Below are positions 1 to 12,430 of a DNA stretch of 64,000 nt, one piece after another. Each line of letters starts with the position of its first letter. Position 1 is the first letter of the stretch. The translations under genes and the position numbers were made by a program. The notes below the pieces were generated by a model that made no database searches, was not told where the DNA came from, and saw only the letters and a program-made list of their open reading frames with translations. The DNA is from Craterostigma plantagineum (Eukaryota; Streptophyta; Magnoliopsida; Lamiales; Linderniaceae): contig JAPQWV010000737.1 of assembly GCA_027422505.1 (NCBI GenBank), positions 1 to 64,000 of the forward strand, written 5' to 3'.

Positions 1-123
1 TTACTTTTTCTGTCGTTTTGTATGTAACTATTTATTCATTTTTCTTGTACTAAAATGTTTGTGTTCTTGTTTTGAATTTATCTACTTAAGAACATTTTTT
101 AGTCCACTGTTTAGCTTCTCATG

Positions 124-174
<51 letters not shown>
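124..174. repeat. (TA)n/(GA)n compound microsatellite
   Basis: An uninterrupted TA run passes directly into a GA run. It lies outside the MULE left end and no gene is next to it. Confidence 0.95.
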
Positions 175-179
<5 letters not shown>

Positions 180-250
180 TATGGTTCCCACCTAGCGTGG
201 AACCACCGTGAGCATCACCAACAAATCCTAAAATTTTTGCATTTTCTTAA

Positions 251-345
251 GAGTAAAAGGAAAATTTGGTGTTTAAACTATACCATTGCCTCACTGTTGG
301 TACTTTTAAATGTGCCGACCTTTCATTTTTGGTTCTTTTGACTTA
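251..345 (+). repeat. MULE left terminal inverted repeat
   Basis: About 95 bp that reads as the reverse complement of 5197-5291 with scattered mismatches. Long TIRs of this kind are usual for TIR-MULEs, and the transposase promoter typically lies within them. Confidence 0.8.
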
Positions 346-794
346 CTCGATCATATTTTAATCGATTAATAGAATTTACTAAAGAGGATATTCTTTAAGG
401 ATTTTGTAGTTAGAAATAGTAAACTAAACAAAAAGAGAGCCTCGAAACAAATCTCAGTAAGAGAAACTAACATAGGCCCACTACCTCAACATCACCATTG
501 AAATTGAAAGATCTTCGACGTTCAAGTTTCACGACATAAACCCCTAAAGCTTCATTCGATTGAAAAAGCTTGCTCACCTTCGCAAATCCTAGATTGACGA
601 AGTAACCCAAACCCTAAATCATTGTAAAGAGGTGTGTGTGGTAAAGAGATGACCTTGTCTATAGGCCTCAACGCGAAGATCTAGACCAAACTTCTGCTTA
701 CACTAATGGTGAGTAACTTTACTTAGTTGTGTTGTTGTACGATTTTACGAACTTATCTGGATTTCAGATTGAGTTTATTTTGTTTTTATGAAGT

Positions 795-1781
795 TTGGCT
801 TTTTTGCCTTTTCGTTCAGATGATGATGGTGTTGAATTTACACTAAATCCATCATGGGAGCGGATAAATTTTAAGGAAATATCAAAATCGTATGTTGGGG
901 GCCAAGTGTTGTATGATGATTTCTGCAATGCAGACAAGTTCAACATAAACGAGCTAAATAAGACGATCTTGGGTTATCCAGGTGATGAAAAGGTAGTGTA
1001 CCTCTAGCTAGACCCTCAACATTCACAGTGAGAGGGTATTCGAGAATTGACCAGCGATGCCCAGATGCTCCAATTTATGTCCAATGCGACTGCTTTCAGA
1101 GTTTTGGATGTTTTCTGTCATCATGCAACCGAGGAAGAGATGAAACAATTTTTGAATATGGAAATAGAGCAGCCAAAAAGGACCTCATGTGTTGTGATTG
1201 AAAATATTGAGGCTGAAAGTACCAATAAGATTCGCATAGATTCTGTCGAAAAAAGGAAGTTGATTCAAAGTTCTCTGACAATATGTTGGGTGGATAATCC
1301 TTATGATATTAGATATGAATGGAAGCATTCAACATTAGCTCGTGTTGCAGCAGAAACTAGTAATGTGCCTAGAACTATTGATGCTGATTAGGTGATTGAT
1401 GGGGCAAGGACTTCAATAGATGAAGACGCTGAAATAATGAAGAATTGGAAGTTGCCGATGAAGATGAGGAAGCTGACGATGAACAAGCAGAAGGTGATGA
1501 TGAAGATAATCAGGCTGATAATGAACAAGTCGGATGTTATGATGAAAGATGAGCAAGTTGATGATGAACAACAAGAATGTGATGATGAAGTCTACCGGGC
1601 TGAAGATGAAAAAAGCTAAAGGGGATAATGAAGATGATCGAGGTGATGATGAAAAATGAAAGATGGATACCAAACTTCGAAGCTTAATGAGTTGTTTGCG
1701 CCCAAGCGATTTCAATTTATTACAAGACCATTTAAGCCTCGGGTTCGTAGAACATATTGAATTCGGATATTGATACGGAAT

Positions 1782-1826
<45 letters not shown>

Positions 1827-3795
1827 GTGATGATAATGATGATGATGATGATGATGATGAGGAGGAGGAGGAGGAGGAGGATAAGATGATGATGAGCAGC
1901 AGGTTGTTGCTAACATTGGTGAATAGACGGGAGATATAGATGTTTATGGTGTGCAATATAAGTATACCAACTACATACCGTTGGAGGATAGGGCTCCTAT
2001 CTTCCATGTTGGCTTAAAGTTTGGAAGTAAGAAGGAGTTTAGAGATGAAGTGAGTCTATATGCCATCTTTGAGTGGAGACATGTGAAGCTTGTGAGAAAC
2101 ATTGAGGGCCGCTTGTGAATTCCCCTGCAAATCACATATTATGTGAAACACGTCAAGTCTCTTAATCCGCATGATTATGGTTTGCTATTCCCATGTGGAA
2201 ATTCACAATGAATGCTCTCAAACCCGGGAGAACAATAAGATAACATCGGAATGGCTATCAAAAAGGTATATGGAAAAGATTAGAGCCAATCCAAATATTA
2301 TGATACCATCATTGAGGCAGAATGTTGATGAGCAGTTTAAGTGCAAGATTTCAAGGTCTAAGGCACATAAACTCGAAGAAAGGCCTTAGAGAAGTGGGAC
2401 GAGCGAGGAGTATAAGGTCTTATATGATTATAAAGAAGAGCTCCTCACGACACATGCAGATTCAACGATAGAAATAACATTTAGGCCTAGAATTGATGGA
2501 TCAAGACCAAGATGGATCAAGACCAAGATTTAGGCGTTGGTATTGTTGTCTTGGACATCTGAATGGATGGAAGAGCGTGTGTCGGCCGATTGTTTTCTTG
2601 GATGGTTGCTTCATCAAACATGCTTAAAGGGCAGATTTTGACAGCGATGGGAGTCGATCCGAACAATTGGCCGATTGCATGGGCAGTCGTAGAGAAAGAG
2701 ACCAAAGCCCAATGGAAGTGGTTTATGCAGTTATACTTTTAGATTTAGAGATTGGAGATTCGTGTCATTGGACATTCATGTATGATCGGCAAAAGGTATG
2801 AAATAAATTATTCTTTTTTCTTTTTTTATTAGTAACATATTTTTAGTCTTAATATTTAACTAACAATTTTTATTATCTTTTTAAGGGACTTGCAAGTGCC
2901 TTAAATGAATTGGTACCTAATGCGGATCACAGACAATGCGCTCTACACCTTTACAAAAATTTAAAGAAGAAGCACCCTTGCAAGCAAATCAAGGAGTTCT
3001 ACTGGGGTATAGCATTCTTCAGCGAACCGAGTCTTACTACAATGATGCTTTGGATGCATTTAAGGAATTCAGACCTGAGGCCCATGGGGTTTGTGTAAGG
3101 CTGCTTTACCCAAGAGCTGTGTAAAATGTTTTTTCTACTCATACCAAATGTGACACTAATTCATTATTTCAGAGAATTTTACCGCTGTCATCGTTGAGGC
3201 AAGAGAAAAACTGATTCTTACCATGCTTGAAGACATAAGATGTTATGTCATGAGAAGAATCCACGAGTACGGAGATTGCATTACACAAGTAAATGCTACC
3301 TTGACTCCAACAATTAAAGCAACGATAGATGAGAATGTCAAGCGTGCTATGAAATGGGAGCCATTTGCGATGGTGATGATGATTTTGAAGTGAGAGGCTC
3401 GGGCTTGAGCAGTTTGCGGTTTAACTTCGATGAATGACATGTACTTGCAGAGCATGACAACTTAGTGGGATACCATGTTGTCATGCAGTATCATGTATGT
3501 ATAGGGGTCAAGGAAGAACCAGCCTCGTATGTTGACAAGTGTTACAGTCGAGATGAGTACTTAAAGTTATACTCACATGTCTTGCAATCGACTAATGGAA
3601 GAATATTATGGCCAAAAGGAATGATGGATTTGGATCCTTCGATAAATGGAAGCAACCCGGCAACCTCGCACTAAAAGAAGAATTGACCCAATCGGACATA
3701 CGAGAGATGATGGTGCATTTAGAATGAGAAGACAAATTGTTATTACATGCTCCAAATGTGGCGTCCAGGGTCACAATTCGAGGCAGTGTACATGA
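795..3795 (+). pseudogene. MuDR-type MULE transposase, broken
   Basis: The transposase reading is spread over three frames with many stops. At 795-1391 there is an N-terminal MuDR-like region (WERINFKEISKSYVGG), then an acidic repeat. At about 2560-2745 the DDE core begins: GRLFSWMVASS, then GQILTAMGVDPNNWPIAWAV. At 2890-2990 the text reads ALNELVPNADHRQCALHLYKN, the typical region around the second catalytic acidic residue and the C/H motif. A CCHC zinc knuckle (CSKCGVQGHNSRQC) ends the protein at about 3750-3795. An AT-rich stretch at 2795-2885 looks like a retained intron. Family: plant MuDR transposases. No single frame could make a working enzyme. Confidence 0.85.
1786..1884 (+). repeat. 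(GAT)n/(GAG)n trinucleotide run in the MULE transposase
   Basis: GAT repeats followed by GAG repeats encode a long Asp/Glu stretch in one frame of the transposase linker. MuDR proteins often have an acidic linker here, and the run has probably expanded by slippage. Confidence 0.9.
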
Positions 3796-4382
3796 ATGAT
3801 TTTTGTTCATCCAAGTTATTATGATATTATACTAATTTTTTTTTTATTAATTTAGAGGCAAAAATCGAACAACTGCTCAACCTTCTAGTTCCAAGCCAGT
3901 TAGCCCAAGAAAAAATTGATTAGGCTGAGAAGATTGCAATTAATTTTAATTACGAGTATCTGCAAAAAGAGCCGCCATACAAGGTTGGTCGTTGGACAGG
4001 AAAACGAAGGAATGTTGGAGAACGAATGTGGGGAAGAGACCGATTAACAAACATGTTATCTTTTGTCGTAGATGATGACTTGACGTTGTTTCGAATGTGT
4101 TTTGAGCATATTGAAACTGTTGTTGGTTATGTGTTTTGAGTTAATAGGAACAATTGTTGTTTTCTAAAAACATTCTGAACTGATGAAGCTAATGAAAATT
4201 TGAACTTTTGATAATGTCAATCTGCTTTCACTGGATGAACAAACAATTCTTACCAAAATCATAATTCTGAACTGCACAATTTGCCAAATCTTGAAAGTAT
4301 GATGAAATTTATTTTGTAAACAACAATAACTTCTGAACAGATGCAAAAAGATCAATAAAAGCCAAGAATTTCATACAAGTTT

Positions 4383-4880
4383 CTAATATAACATCATCAG
4401 TTGCAAGAAACGTGACTTAACACTTCTGCCATTGGATGAACAAACAAGCCAACAAACACAACAAAAAATTAAAGAATACCATATGGTTTTCAATCTTCTT
4501 TTTTCTTTCTTCATCTTCAAGTTTTCCACATTGAGTTTGAAGTTTTCATTTCTCATCTCATCCAATGTTCTGATAGCTTGCATTCCTGAGTTTGCATCAT
4601 GTCCAAATCTTCGTTCAATTTGTTGATTTTTCTTAAAAGTCCGAAAATGACTTCCTTCGCCCGTTGACAGATCCGGTTTATCCATATCCAAAAATTATAT
4701 TGTTCATCCTGAAAAACTAAAACTAAGAGTTAAATTAAAAAAAAAACAAAATCTTTCAAATTGATCAATTCCCATCCAAATTACCGATATTTTCTTGCAG
4801 CAGGCAAATCTTCGTGTTGGATTCTCGTTAGTCCACGATGTCGTAATTTTCGATGGAGTACCACAATACCAAACTGGACC
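4383..4880 (-). pseudogene. GRF-type zinc finger, coiled-coil protein, broken, inside the MULE
   Basis: Read on the minus strand, 4880-4785 encodes VWYCGTPSKITTSWTNENP followed by TRRFACCKKIS, which fits the plant GRF zinc finger (Cys-Gly, TSWT-ENPGRRF, Cys). It ends at a GT donor (4784-4783). An intron of about 75 bp ends in TTTTCAG, and the next exon (from 4708) continues with DEQYNFWIWINR. A charged helical region then follows (RAKEVIFGLLRKINKL) until a stop. A neighbouring frame at 4691-4383 continues as a coiled coil (MRNENFKLNVENLKMKKEKR) and ends in a hydrophobic segment (IWYSLIFCCVCWLVC). Plant GRF-coiled coil-TM proteins have this layout. It is antisense to the transposase and inside the TIRs, so it is a second MULE gene or a captured host gene. 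Confidence 0.65.
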
Positions 4881-5196
4881 TTCATTGTCGAGTAACTTCT
4901 TGGCATCTTTCGATCATTTCCCCTGTAGCCCTATACATATTTCTGTGAGTAGCCAATTCCGACGTAATTGACAATACTTTTCCACGTCTACGTGCACTAA
5001 CCAATTTTTTATTTATCTTTTGATTTCTATCATCTCTCCTTTCCCAGTCATCTTTATCTTTTGTTTGTCTCTTTCGTTTCAGTCCAAGACCTATATGTTT
5101 AAGTTTTCTTTCGTTTTTTTTATAGTAATGACTTTTTTACCCCCTCGTTTTTGGGCCACCGGTTAACTAACCGGTGAATTTGGTCAAAGAACTAAA

Positions 5197-5291
5197 AATG
5201 AAAGGTTTTGCATAGTTGAAAACTAAAAAGACACATTTAAAAGTTTGAGCACCAACAGTGCTAGTTTAAGCACCAAATTTGCCTTTTACTC
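5197..5291 (-). repeat. MULE right terminal inverted repeat
   Basis: Inverted counterpart of 251-345. The outermost ten bases CCTTTTACTC are an exact complement of the left end. Confidence 0.8.
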
Positions 5292-5515
5292 TTTTTTCAA
5301 TCTCTGGCATTACCATTACTTTCGTCGACCCTCTCACTTCAGTTGCCAGCTAAACCGCCCTATCCGATACGTCAGTTTTTAAGATAATATTAGACATATT
5401 TTCCTGACTACTTTTCGTTATTTAGTTAGTCTGGCAGCACGTGAAGGACTCGAATACTCGATATGCGTCTTATGGATGTTGTAACTGTGTATTATATGGT
5501 ACACTTGATAGTGAT

Positions 5516-6170
5516 ATATATGAAACTTCCCAAGGGATTTAAGTTGCCTAAAAATTCAGGACTGCGAGATGAGTACTCACTAAACAAAACAATTCGCTTC
5601 ATCGATTAAAGCAATCTGGCGAATGTGGTATAATCACTTATTTATTGAGAGGGGTATAAAAAATGATCAAATTTGCCCATGTATATTAATGTGAATATCT
5701 GATAATGAATTTGCTATTATTCCAGTATATATTGATGATATCGATATAATATGAACTCCTAAAGAGTTATCGAAAGCTGTTGAATGTCTGAAGAAAGAGT
5801 TCGAAAGATCTAGGAAAAACAAAATTTATCTTGGACTGTAAATTGAATATTTAAAGAATGGAGTATTTGTACATCAAGAGACTTCATGAATAAGATATTG
5901 AAAAGATTTTACACGGATAAAGCTCATCCATGAGCACACCAATGATTGTTAGATATTTAGACGTGAGCAAAGATCCATTCAGACCACGCGCAAAGGATGA
6001 AGATCTACTTGGTCCGGAAGTACCATATCTTGGTGCTATTGGAGTGCTAATGTACCTTACGAGTCATACGCGACTTGAATTAGCTTTTTGCTGCTAATTT
6101 GTTGGCAAGATACAGTTCTTCGCCGACTCGTAGACATTGAAACGGTGTTAAATGAATATTTCGATACCTT
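5516..6170 (+). pseudogene. Outer copia remnant: reverse transcriptase fragment
   Basis: In the plus strand, with frameshifts, the text reads MKLPKGFKLPK and later IIPVYIDDIDII, the copia RT palm motif (usually Y-V-D-D), then KEFERSRKNKIYLGL and a RHWNGVK-like motif just before 6170. Gag, protease and integrase are absent on the left, so the element is 5' truncated. The reading is cut at 6170 by the insertion of another copia element and resumes at 11305 (RNase H). Confidence 0.8.
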
Positions 6171-6707
6171 TGAGGATAGCAGCTCAAACAAGCCAAGAGT
6201 TTCGTGGATTTAGGTTTGCAGCCAATCGTGATTGAATCCAATCGAAGTAAAACAGAAAATCAAAACTGAAATAGAACAGCAACAGCAGAATTACGTGGTT
6301 TAGCTAAGTGATTTAGCCTATATTCACGGGCCAAGGATCAAGCTCTTTATTGACGACGATCGATCGAGGTTATAGAGCTATCAGCAGACTACAATTTTCA
6401 TGTTTACAACTCTTCCTGGAACTCACGCTAGAAAAGTTACACGCACTAGAAAGTGATCGCGCACACACACAAACATGCATATTTGCTGTATTTTCATCAT
6501 ACCCATGTAACCGTTTCTTCAGCTCACAGCTTTACAAAACGCTGGTAGTGACAGCGATTTAGTAAGTGACTCCTCCTTGCTCAGTCAACTCAGCGATTCT
6601 TTACTACCTCTTGAGCGTCTTATATCTAAACATGAAACTACAGCTAATCGCCGCCTCTGTTATGATCACAGTCTGCAAGCATCTGAGTTTATGAATTATA
6701 CTCCACC
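6171..6707 (-). repeat. 3' LTR of the nested copia element
   Basis: A direct copy of 10780-11304 with substitutions and small indels; the first about 20 bp are the most divergent. A purine-rich tract on the minus strand (6708-6722 region) precedes it, as expected of a polypurine tract at the 3' LTR. Confidence 0.85.
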
Positions 6708-6760
6708 TACCTTGATTCATCAACTCATGTCTTGACCCTTGGCACTTGGCACCCCTTTGA

Positions 6761-9700
6761 TCAAGGAGCGTTTACACACCCGACCAGGTCCAAGCAGTAG
6801 CCAAATTTCTTGCTTGTAACTGGTTTGGTGAGCATGTCAGCAGGGTTGTGATCAGTCGAAATTTTCTTGACAGTGATCTCACCCGAATCCACCACCTCAC
6901 GAATAAAATGAAGCCTGACATCAATCTGTTTCGTTCTCTCGTGATGTACGCTATCATTGGCTCCTTGATTATCACAGAACATGTCTATCTGCTGCTGTTT
7001 TCACACAAGTTCACCTTCAACTCCTTCCATCCAAATCGCTTCTTTTACAGCTTCAGTTAACGCTATGTATTCCGCCTCGGTTGTTGACAAAGCAACCACC
7101 TTTTGAAGCGTTGCTTTCTAGCTTATTGCAGTTCCGAATGATGTGAATACATAGCCGGTCATAGACTTTCGGGTACCGAGACAGCCGACGTAATCAGAGT
7201 CAACACCATTTATCATATTGCTGCCTGGTTTTCCTTGACACTTCTTGAATATCAAACCTTTATCAAGTGTCCCTCTAACATATTTTAGCAACCATTTTAG
7301 AGCTACCCAGTGATCCCTCCTTGGTTGTGCCATGAACCTACTAACCACACTTAAAGCATACGCAAGATCAAGTCTCGTACAAACCATCGCATACATGACA
7401 GATCCTACTACATTCGCATAGGGTATTCTGCTCATGTATTCATTTTCCTCTTCTGTTATATGATCAGCTCCTTTACTTAGCTTGAAGTGTGCAGCTAACG
7501 GAACTACAACTGTCTTTGAATCAATTATTTCAAACCTTTCAAGCACTGATATCAAGTAACTCTTTTGCTGTAATTTCAGGTACTGCTCTGCCCGGTTTCT
7601 TTTAATTTCCATATCCAAAATTTTATTTGTTGATTCGAGATCCTTCATCTCAAACTCAGATTTCAACAGCTGCTTGACTGTATTTATTTCCTTCATGTCT
7701 TTGCAAGCTATCAACATATAAGAGCAAGTAACATACTTTCAGATTTTCACGAATCTTGTAGTATATACACGGGTCATACCTGCTTCTTTCGAATTTGTTT
7801 TTTATCATGAACTGATCAAATCTTCTATTCCATTGCCTAGGGCTCTGTTTCAACCCTCAAAGTGATTTCTTTAGTCGGCAAACTAGATTTTCTGGTCCAG
7901 ATTTAACGTACCCCTCAGGTTGATGCATAAAGATCCTTTCATCCAAATTCCCATACAAAAAAAGTTTTTACGTCTAATTTCTCGAGCTCTAAGTTGAATT
8001 GTGCCACATGGAGAGCATTAACCGTATAGATCTCTGCTTAACAACTGGAGAGAACACCTCATTATAATCGATCCCCTCACGTTGAGTGAATCCTCGACCC
8101 ACTAACCTTGCTTTGTATCTCACTTTGGAATCGACCTCTTGCTTCTTTTTATAAATCCATTTACAGCCTATGATCCTTTTATCTTAGGCTTCTCAACCAA
8201 CTCCCAGGTATCATTTTTCAGCAACAAAATCATCTCCCCATTCATCGCAGAATTCCATTACTTTCTCTCGTTGCTAGTGATAGCTTCTTGATATGTTTTC
8301 GGCTCTTCACCAATCTCTTCAGCCATTGAGAACGCTATCACATCAGCTTCACCATAACGAGTAGGGCCCTAACATCTCTTCTGGCACGATCTCGGGTCAG
8401 CATATAGTCGGAGATATCACGAGTATAAGAAGGTCCTGCTGAGAATTCATTTTCAGTCGTTGTGTCTTCACTGTTTTCATTAGCTTCAGTCTCCTCATTT
8501 GCTGGTTCTTGATGTCTTTCAATGATTGATTTAGGCTCCACCTCAAACTGTATTTTTTCTAGAAAATCATATTCAACTATTTTTATTTGACTTCCCCGCT
8601 ATAGAACCTTTACCAAAACTACCTATTTCAGATTCTAAAAATGTTACATCTCGGCTAAAGAAACATTTTCTTGTTCCAGCTTCTAAGCTCCACAGCTTAT
8701 AGTCTTTTACCCCCTTAGGGTAACCAATAAAAATGGACATGATTGCTCTAGATTCAAGCTTATCTCTTTTGATATGAGCATAAGCAATGCAACCAAAAAT
8801 CTTCAAATATTGCAAGTTTGGCTTCGAGCCCGTCCACATTTCTTCGGGAGTTTTGCAGCCAATAGCAGTTGAAGGACACCTATTCACAAGGTAAGTTGCC
8901 TTGGTTATGTATTCTGCCCAAAAAGACTTGGGTAGACCAGCGCTGATTAATATACACCTCGTTCTCTCGAGCAGAGTTTGATTCATTCTCTCGACAAGTC
9001 CGTTTTGCTGAGGTGTATATGGGATAGTTCGATGACTCATCCTTTCATTCTCACAGAACTTGTTGCACCATTCGAACGAAATTCAAGCCCGTTGTCTGTT
9101 CTCAGTGTTTTGACCTTTCGATTCATCTGAAGTCCACAGCCTTCTTCCAACACTTAAACTTTTCAAGTGCCTTATCCTTAGTTTTCAGCATGATAGTCCA
9201 TACCTTTCTAGAGTAATCATCAACTATTGACATGAAATATCTTGCGCCACCGTGTGATAGCACTGAAGCTGGCCCCCAAAGGTCTGGATGTATATATTCT
9301 AAAGGCCCCTTTGTGTTGTGTTTACCAGTACCAAAGCTTACTCTATGTGATTTACCATAAACACATGTTTCATAGAAATTTAATCGTTCAAGCTTCGCTT
9401 CACCTAGCAGTCCTTGTTTCGCCAGTTCGAGTAAGCCCTTTTCACTAACATGCCCTAACCTTCTGTGCCACAGACCAGTATTATCATAATCTTTGTTTGC
9501 CACCGAAACAGTTCCAACTACAGTGGAACCTAGCAATGACTAGGCACCATTTTTTTAACTCCTTTCATCAAGAGCAGAGAGCCTTTGAAAACTTTCATTA
9601 GCCCATTCCGTGTATCGATTGCATAACCAAGATCATCCAGCATTCCTACGGATATTAGATTCCTCCTTAGCTCAGGTATGTACCTTACAACATCAAGAAC

Positions 9701-10708
9701 AACTTCACTACCTGTTTGCATTTTCAACATCACAGATCCAAGCCCTTGAATTTTACATGGGGTATCATTTCCTAGCAACACTCGGCCTCCTTCAGCTTGT
9801 CTAAAATTCGTTAGCCAAGATTTTTTTGCTGTCATATGGAATGAGCATCCTGAATCCAAGAGCCATTCCTTGTGTTTATCGACTTCAACAACATTTAGTA
9901 CTTCTGCTGATTCATATCCATCGGAGACAGCCGAAACCTCTCCACGTTCCTTTGGTCTTGGCTGAAAGCCCTTGTGTCTTTGAGGACAGAGTCGCCTTAT
10001 ATGCCTTTCTTCTTGACAATGGTAACACTTCATCTTCGTCTTAGACTTGCCCCTCGACTTAGATCTGTCTTTCTTTCCCTTCTTTCTTCACGTTTCTCCC
10101 ATCTTCCTCTAACACTCAAGCTCTCTACAGCAGCTTGTGGTATAACTTCATTTCTGGTATTAAGCTGTTTAGAGTGTATTGCAGGTAACACGTCTTCGAG
10201 TGATAGAGTTTCGTTAGCATATAACAGAGTTTCCTTGAAGTGTTGATAGCTTCTAGCAGAGCACATAACAATAATAATATTGATCTTCGTCTTCTATCTC
10301 AACCTCAATATTTTTTAAGTCGATAGTTATTTTACTGAAGTGATCTATCTGCTCGTCGATCGATTTTTCATCTGTCATTCTGTACGAATACAGCGATTGC
10401 TTCAGGTACAATCTATTTGCCAAGGACTTCGTCATATACAAGCTCTCCAACTTCAACCATAACACAGCAGCAGTTTCTTCCTTTGCGACCTGCCTTAGTA
10501 CTTTATCTCCCAGACAATATTATCACATTATGAGCTTTCCCGATCATATTTTTCTTCTCATCAGCTGATAATTCTGTTGGCATTGATTTTCATCCTTCAA
10601 TGCCTCAATTAGGCCTTGTTGTACCAGTAGAGCCTTCATCTTCAACCTCCATAGGCTGAAGTCGTTCAGGCCAGTGAACTTCTCAACTTCGAACCTCGAA
10701 GAACTCAT
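6761..10708 (-). pseudogene. copia gag-pol polyprotein, broken
   Basis: Read from 10708 leftwards. Gag starts at MSSSRFEVEKFTGLNDFSLW and includes VLWLKLESLYMTKSLANRLY; a CCHC knuckle (CYHCQEERHIRRLC) lies near 10030. Protease has the DSG triad (WLLDSGCSFHM) near 9870. Integrase has GLWHRRLGHVSEKG, HPDLWGP, VDDYSRKVW and NGLVERMNQTLLE (9540-8900). RT is represented by QWNRRFDQFMIKNKFERSRYDPC and a YVD motif (7850-7720), followed by EFEMKDLE (7717-7118). RNase H has FCDNQGAND and the end ADMLTKPV (6982-6761). There are at least five frame breaks, so it is not functional. Confidence 0.9.
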
Positions 10709-10779
10709 CCTTCATTCAATCACACGTTCAATCCGCTCACTCTTCAATTGCGTGTTTCGTCCATGCTCACCGCACTACT

Positions 10780-11304
10780 TGTTGAGAATACAAGCCAAGA
10801 GTTTCGTGGATTTAGGTTTGCAGCCAATCGTGATTGAATCCAATCGAAGTAAAATAGAAAATCAAAACTGAAATAGAACAGCAACAGTAGAATTACGTGG
10901 TTCGGCTAAGTGATTTAGCCTACATCCACGGGCCAAGAGCTCTTCATTGACGACAATCGATCAAGGTTACAGAGCTACAGCAGACTACAGTTTTTGTGTT
11001 TACAACTCTTCCTGGAACTCACGCTATGAAAAGTTACACGCACTAAAAATGACTGTGCACACATAGAAACATGCATATTTTGCTGTATTTTCATCAGACC
11101 CATGTAACCGTTTCTTCAGCTCATAGCTTTGGAAATGCCCGGTAGTGACATCAATTTAGTAAGTGACTCCTCCTTGCTCAGTCAACTCAGCGATTCTTTA
11201 CTACCTGTTCAGCGTTTTATATGTGAACATGAAACTACAGCTAATCGTCGCCTCTGTTATGATCACAGTCTGCAAGCATCTGAGTTTATGAATTATACTC
11301 CACA
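10780..11304 (-). repeat. 5' LTR of the nested copia element
   Basis: 525 bp, TG...CA, directly repeated at 6171-6707. The ACCTT target duplication follows at 11305. Confidence 0.88.
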
Positions 11305-11843
11305 ACCTTCAAGGAGCAACTGATATGCGATCGATCTACTTCAGTGTGATGAAAGCAGACTTAATTGGGTTTGCAGATGCTGGATTTTTATCCGACCTAC
11401 ATAATGCACGATCGCAAACGAGTTATTTACTTACGTATGGTGGAACTGCTATTTCATGGCGGTCTGTGAAACAAAGTTTAACTGCCACTTCATCTCATCA
11501 TGCTGAAATACTAGTGATTCATGAAGCTAGCTGAGAATGTGTTTGGTTTGCGATCGATTATTCAGCATATACAACAAACTTGTGGGTTATTATTGGAAAA
11601 TTACTTTCGACGATATCATATGAAGATAATGCGGCATGTATTGCCCAATTAAAGGAGGGATATATCAAACGTGATAGAATAAAATATATTTCACCCAAAT
11701 TTTTCTACACGAGCTGGAGAAAAATGGTGATACTGATATACAACAAATACGATCAAATTAAAATCTTGCAGACTTGTCACAAAAGCACTTCCCCCAATAA
11801 TTTTCGGAAGGTTAGTATATGCAATAGGCGTTTGAAGACTTAG
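11305..11843 (+). pseudogene. Outer copia remnant: RNase H fragment
   Basis: The plus strand reads LIGFADAGFLSDLHNARSQT, then GGTAISWRSVKQSLTATSSH with the continuation HAEI, the copia RNase H signature. A stop follows, then NAACIAQLKEGYIKRDRIKYISPKFF, the usual C-terminal segment. It continues the fragment that ends at 6170. Stops and frame changes make it a pseudogene. Confidence 0.88.
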
Positions 11844-12061
11844 AGATTTAAAATGATGTCATCATCAAGGGAGGAAATACGCGTTACACACTTTTTTCCT
11901 TAACTGTGATTCCCACGTGGTTTTCCAAGTAAGGTTATTAATGAGGCAACAAGCTAAAGCGTATCAATAGAATTATGTACTCTTTTTCTTTCACTAGGCT
12001 TTATCCCACTAGGTTTGTCCGAGTCTAACTATGGATATTCTTTGAAAAACATCAATTGGGG

Positions 12062-12430
12062 AGTATTGTGAATTTATTATGAATCATGACAATTAATCAT
12101 CATATTTGTGTGATTAAATGTGGATGTTTTTGGAATATTAATGACTCATGAATTTATGTTAAGATGAGGTGTATAAAAAAATTGTATTTTTGCATAAGTT
12201 GTATCAATGCTTAAATTGTATTTTAGTGTATGATTTTAGTATTAATAGATGATTTGAGTTATATTGTAAAATACACCAAAGTATAGAAATTATATTATCT
12301 CCCTCTAATTCCCCCCTTATATTATTATCAAAATAAACATAATATAGATAAAATAATCCTAATATAACATTAATCATAATAAAATTTTATAAGCGTTATA
12401 CATACTGAAGCTTACTTACAGATGTAACAT
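12062..12430 (+). repeat. Probable 3' LTR of the outer copia element
   Basis: Downstream of the RNase H there are conserved copia 3' features: a purine run near 11862-11873, then ATCAATTGGGGAG just before 12062, a typical polypurine tract. The AT-rich DNA after it is LTR-like. The right end is not defined because no partner LTR is in the window. Confidence 0.45.

Larger units (their letters stand above)
251..5291 (+). mobile_element. Degenerate Mutator-like element (MULE) with long TIRs
   Basis: The ends are inverted copies: GAGTAAAAGG at the left matches CCTTTTACTC at the right, and similarity continues for about 95 bp on each side, including an AATTTGGTG block and a CCTTTCATTTTT block. Flanking 9-mers TTTTCTTAA (242-250) and TTTTTTCAA (5292-5300) agree at 7 of 9 positions, as expected of a decayed Mutator 9-bp target duplication. 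Inside are a plus-strand MuDR-type transposase pseudogene and, on the other strand near the right end, a GRF-zinc-finger pseudogene. About 5.04 kb long. Both genes are broken, so the element is not autonomous now. Confidence 0.85.
6171..11304 (-). mobile_element. Ty1/copia LTR retrotransposon nested in an older copia
   Basis: Two direct repeats of about 0.53 kb flank a copia polyprotein in the order gag-PR-IN-RT-RH on the minus strand. The element starts with TG (6171) and ends with CA (11303-11304), and is bracketed by the direct 5-mer ACCTT at 6166-6170 and 11305-11309. Removing it joins the RT and RNase H parts of the outer copia (RYL then RGATDM), which confirms the insertion point. No canonical initiator-Met-tRNA primer site is evident next to the 5' LTR. 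Internal ORFs are frameshifted. Confidence 0.9.

Noticed and set aside
1413..2007. His- or Ser-rich protein on the minus strand
   Set aside because: It is the complement of the GAT/GAG repeat in the MULE transposase.
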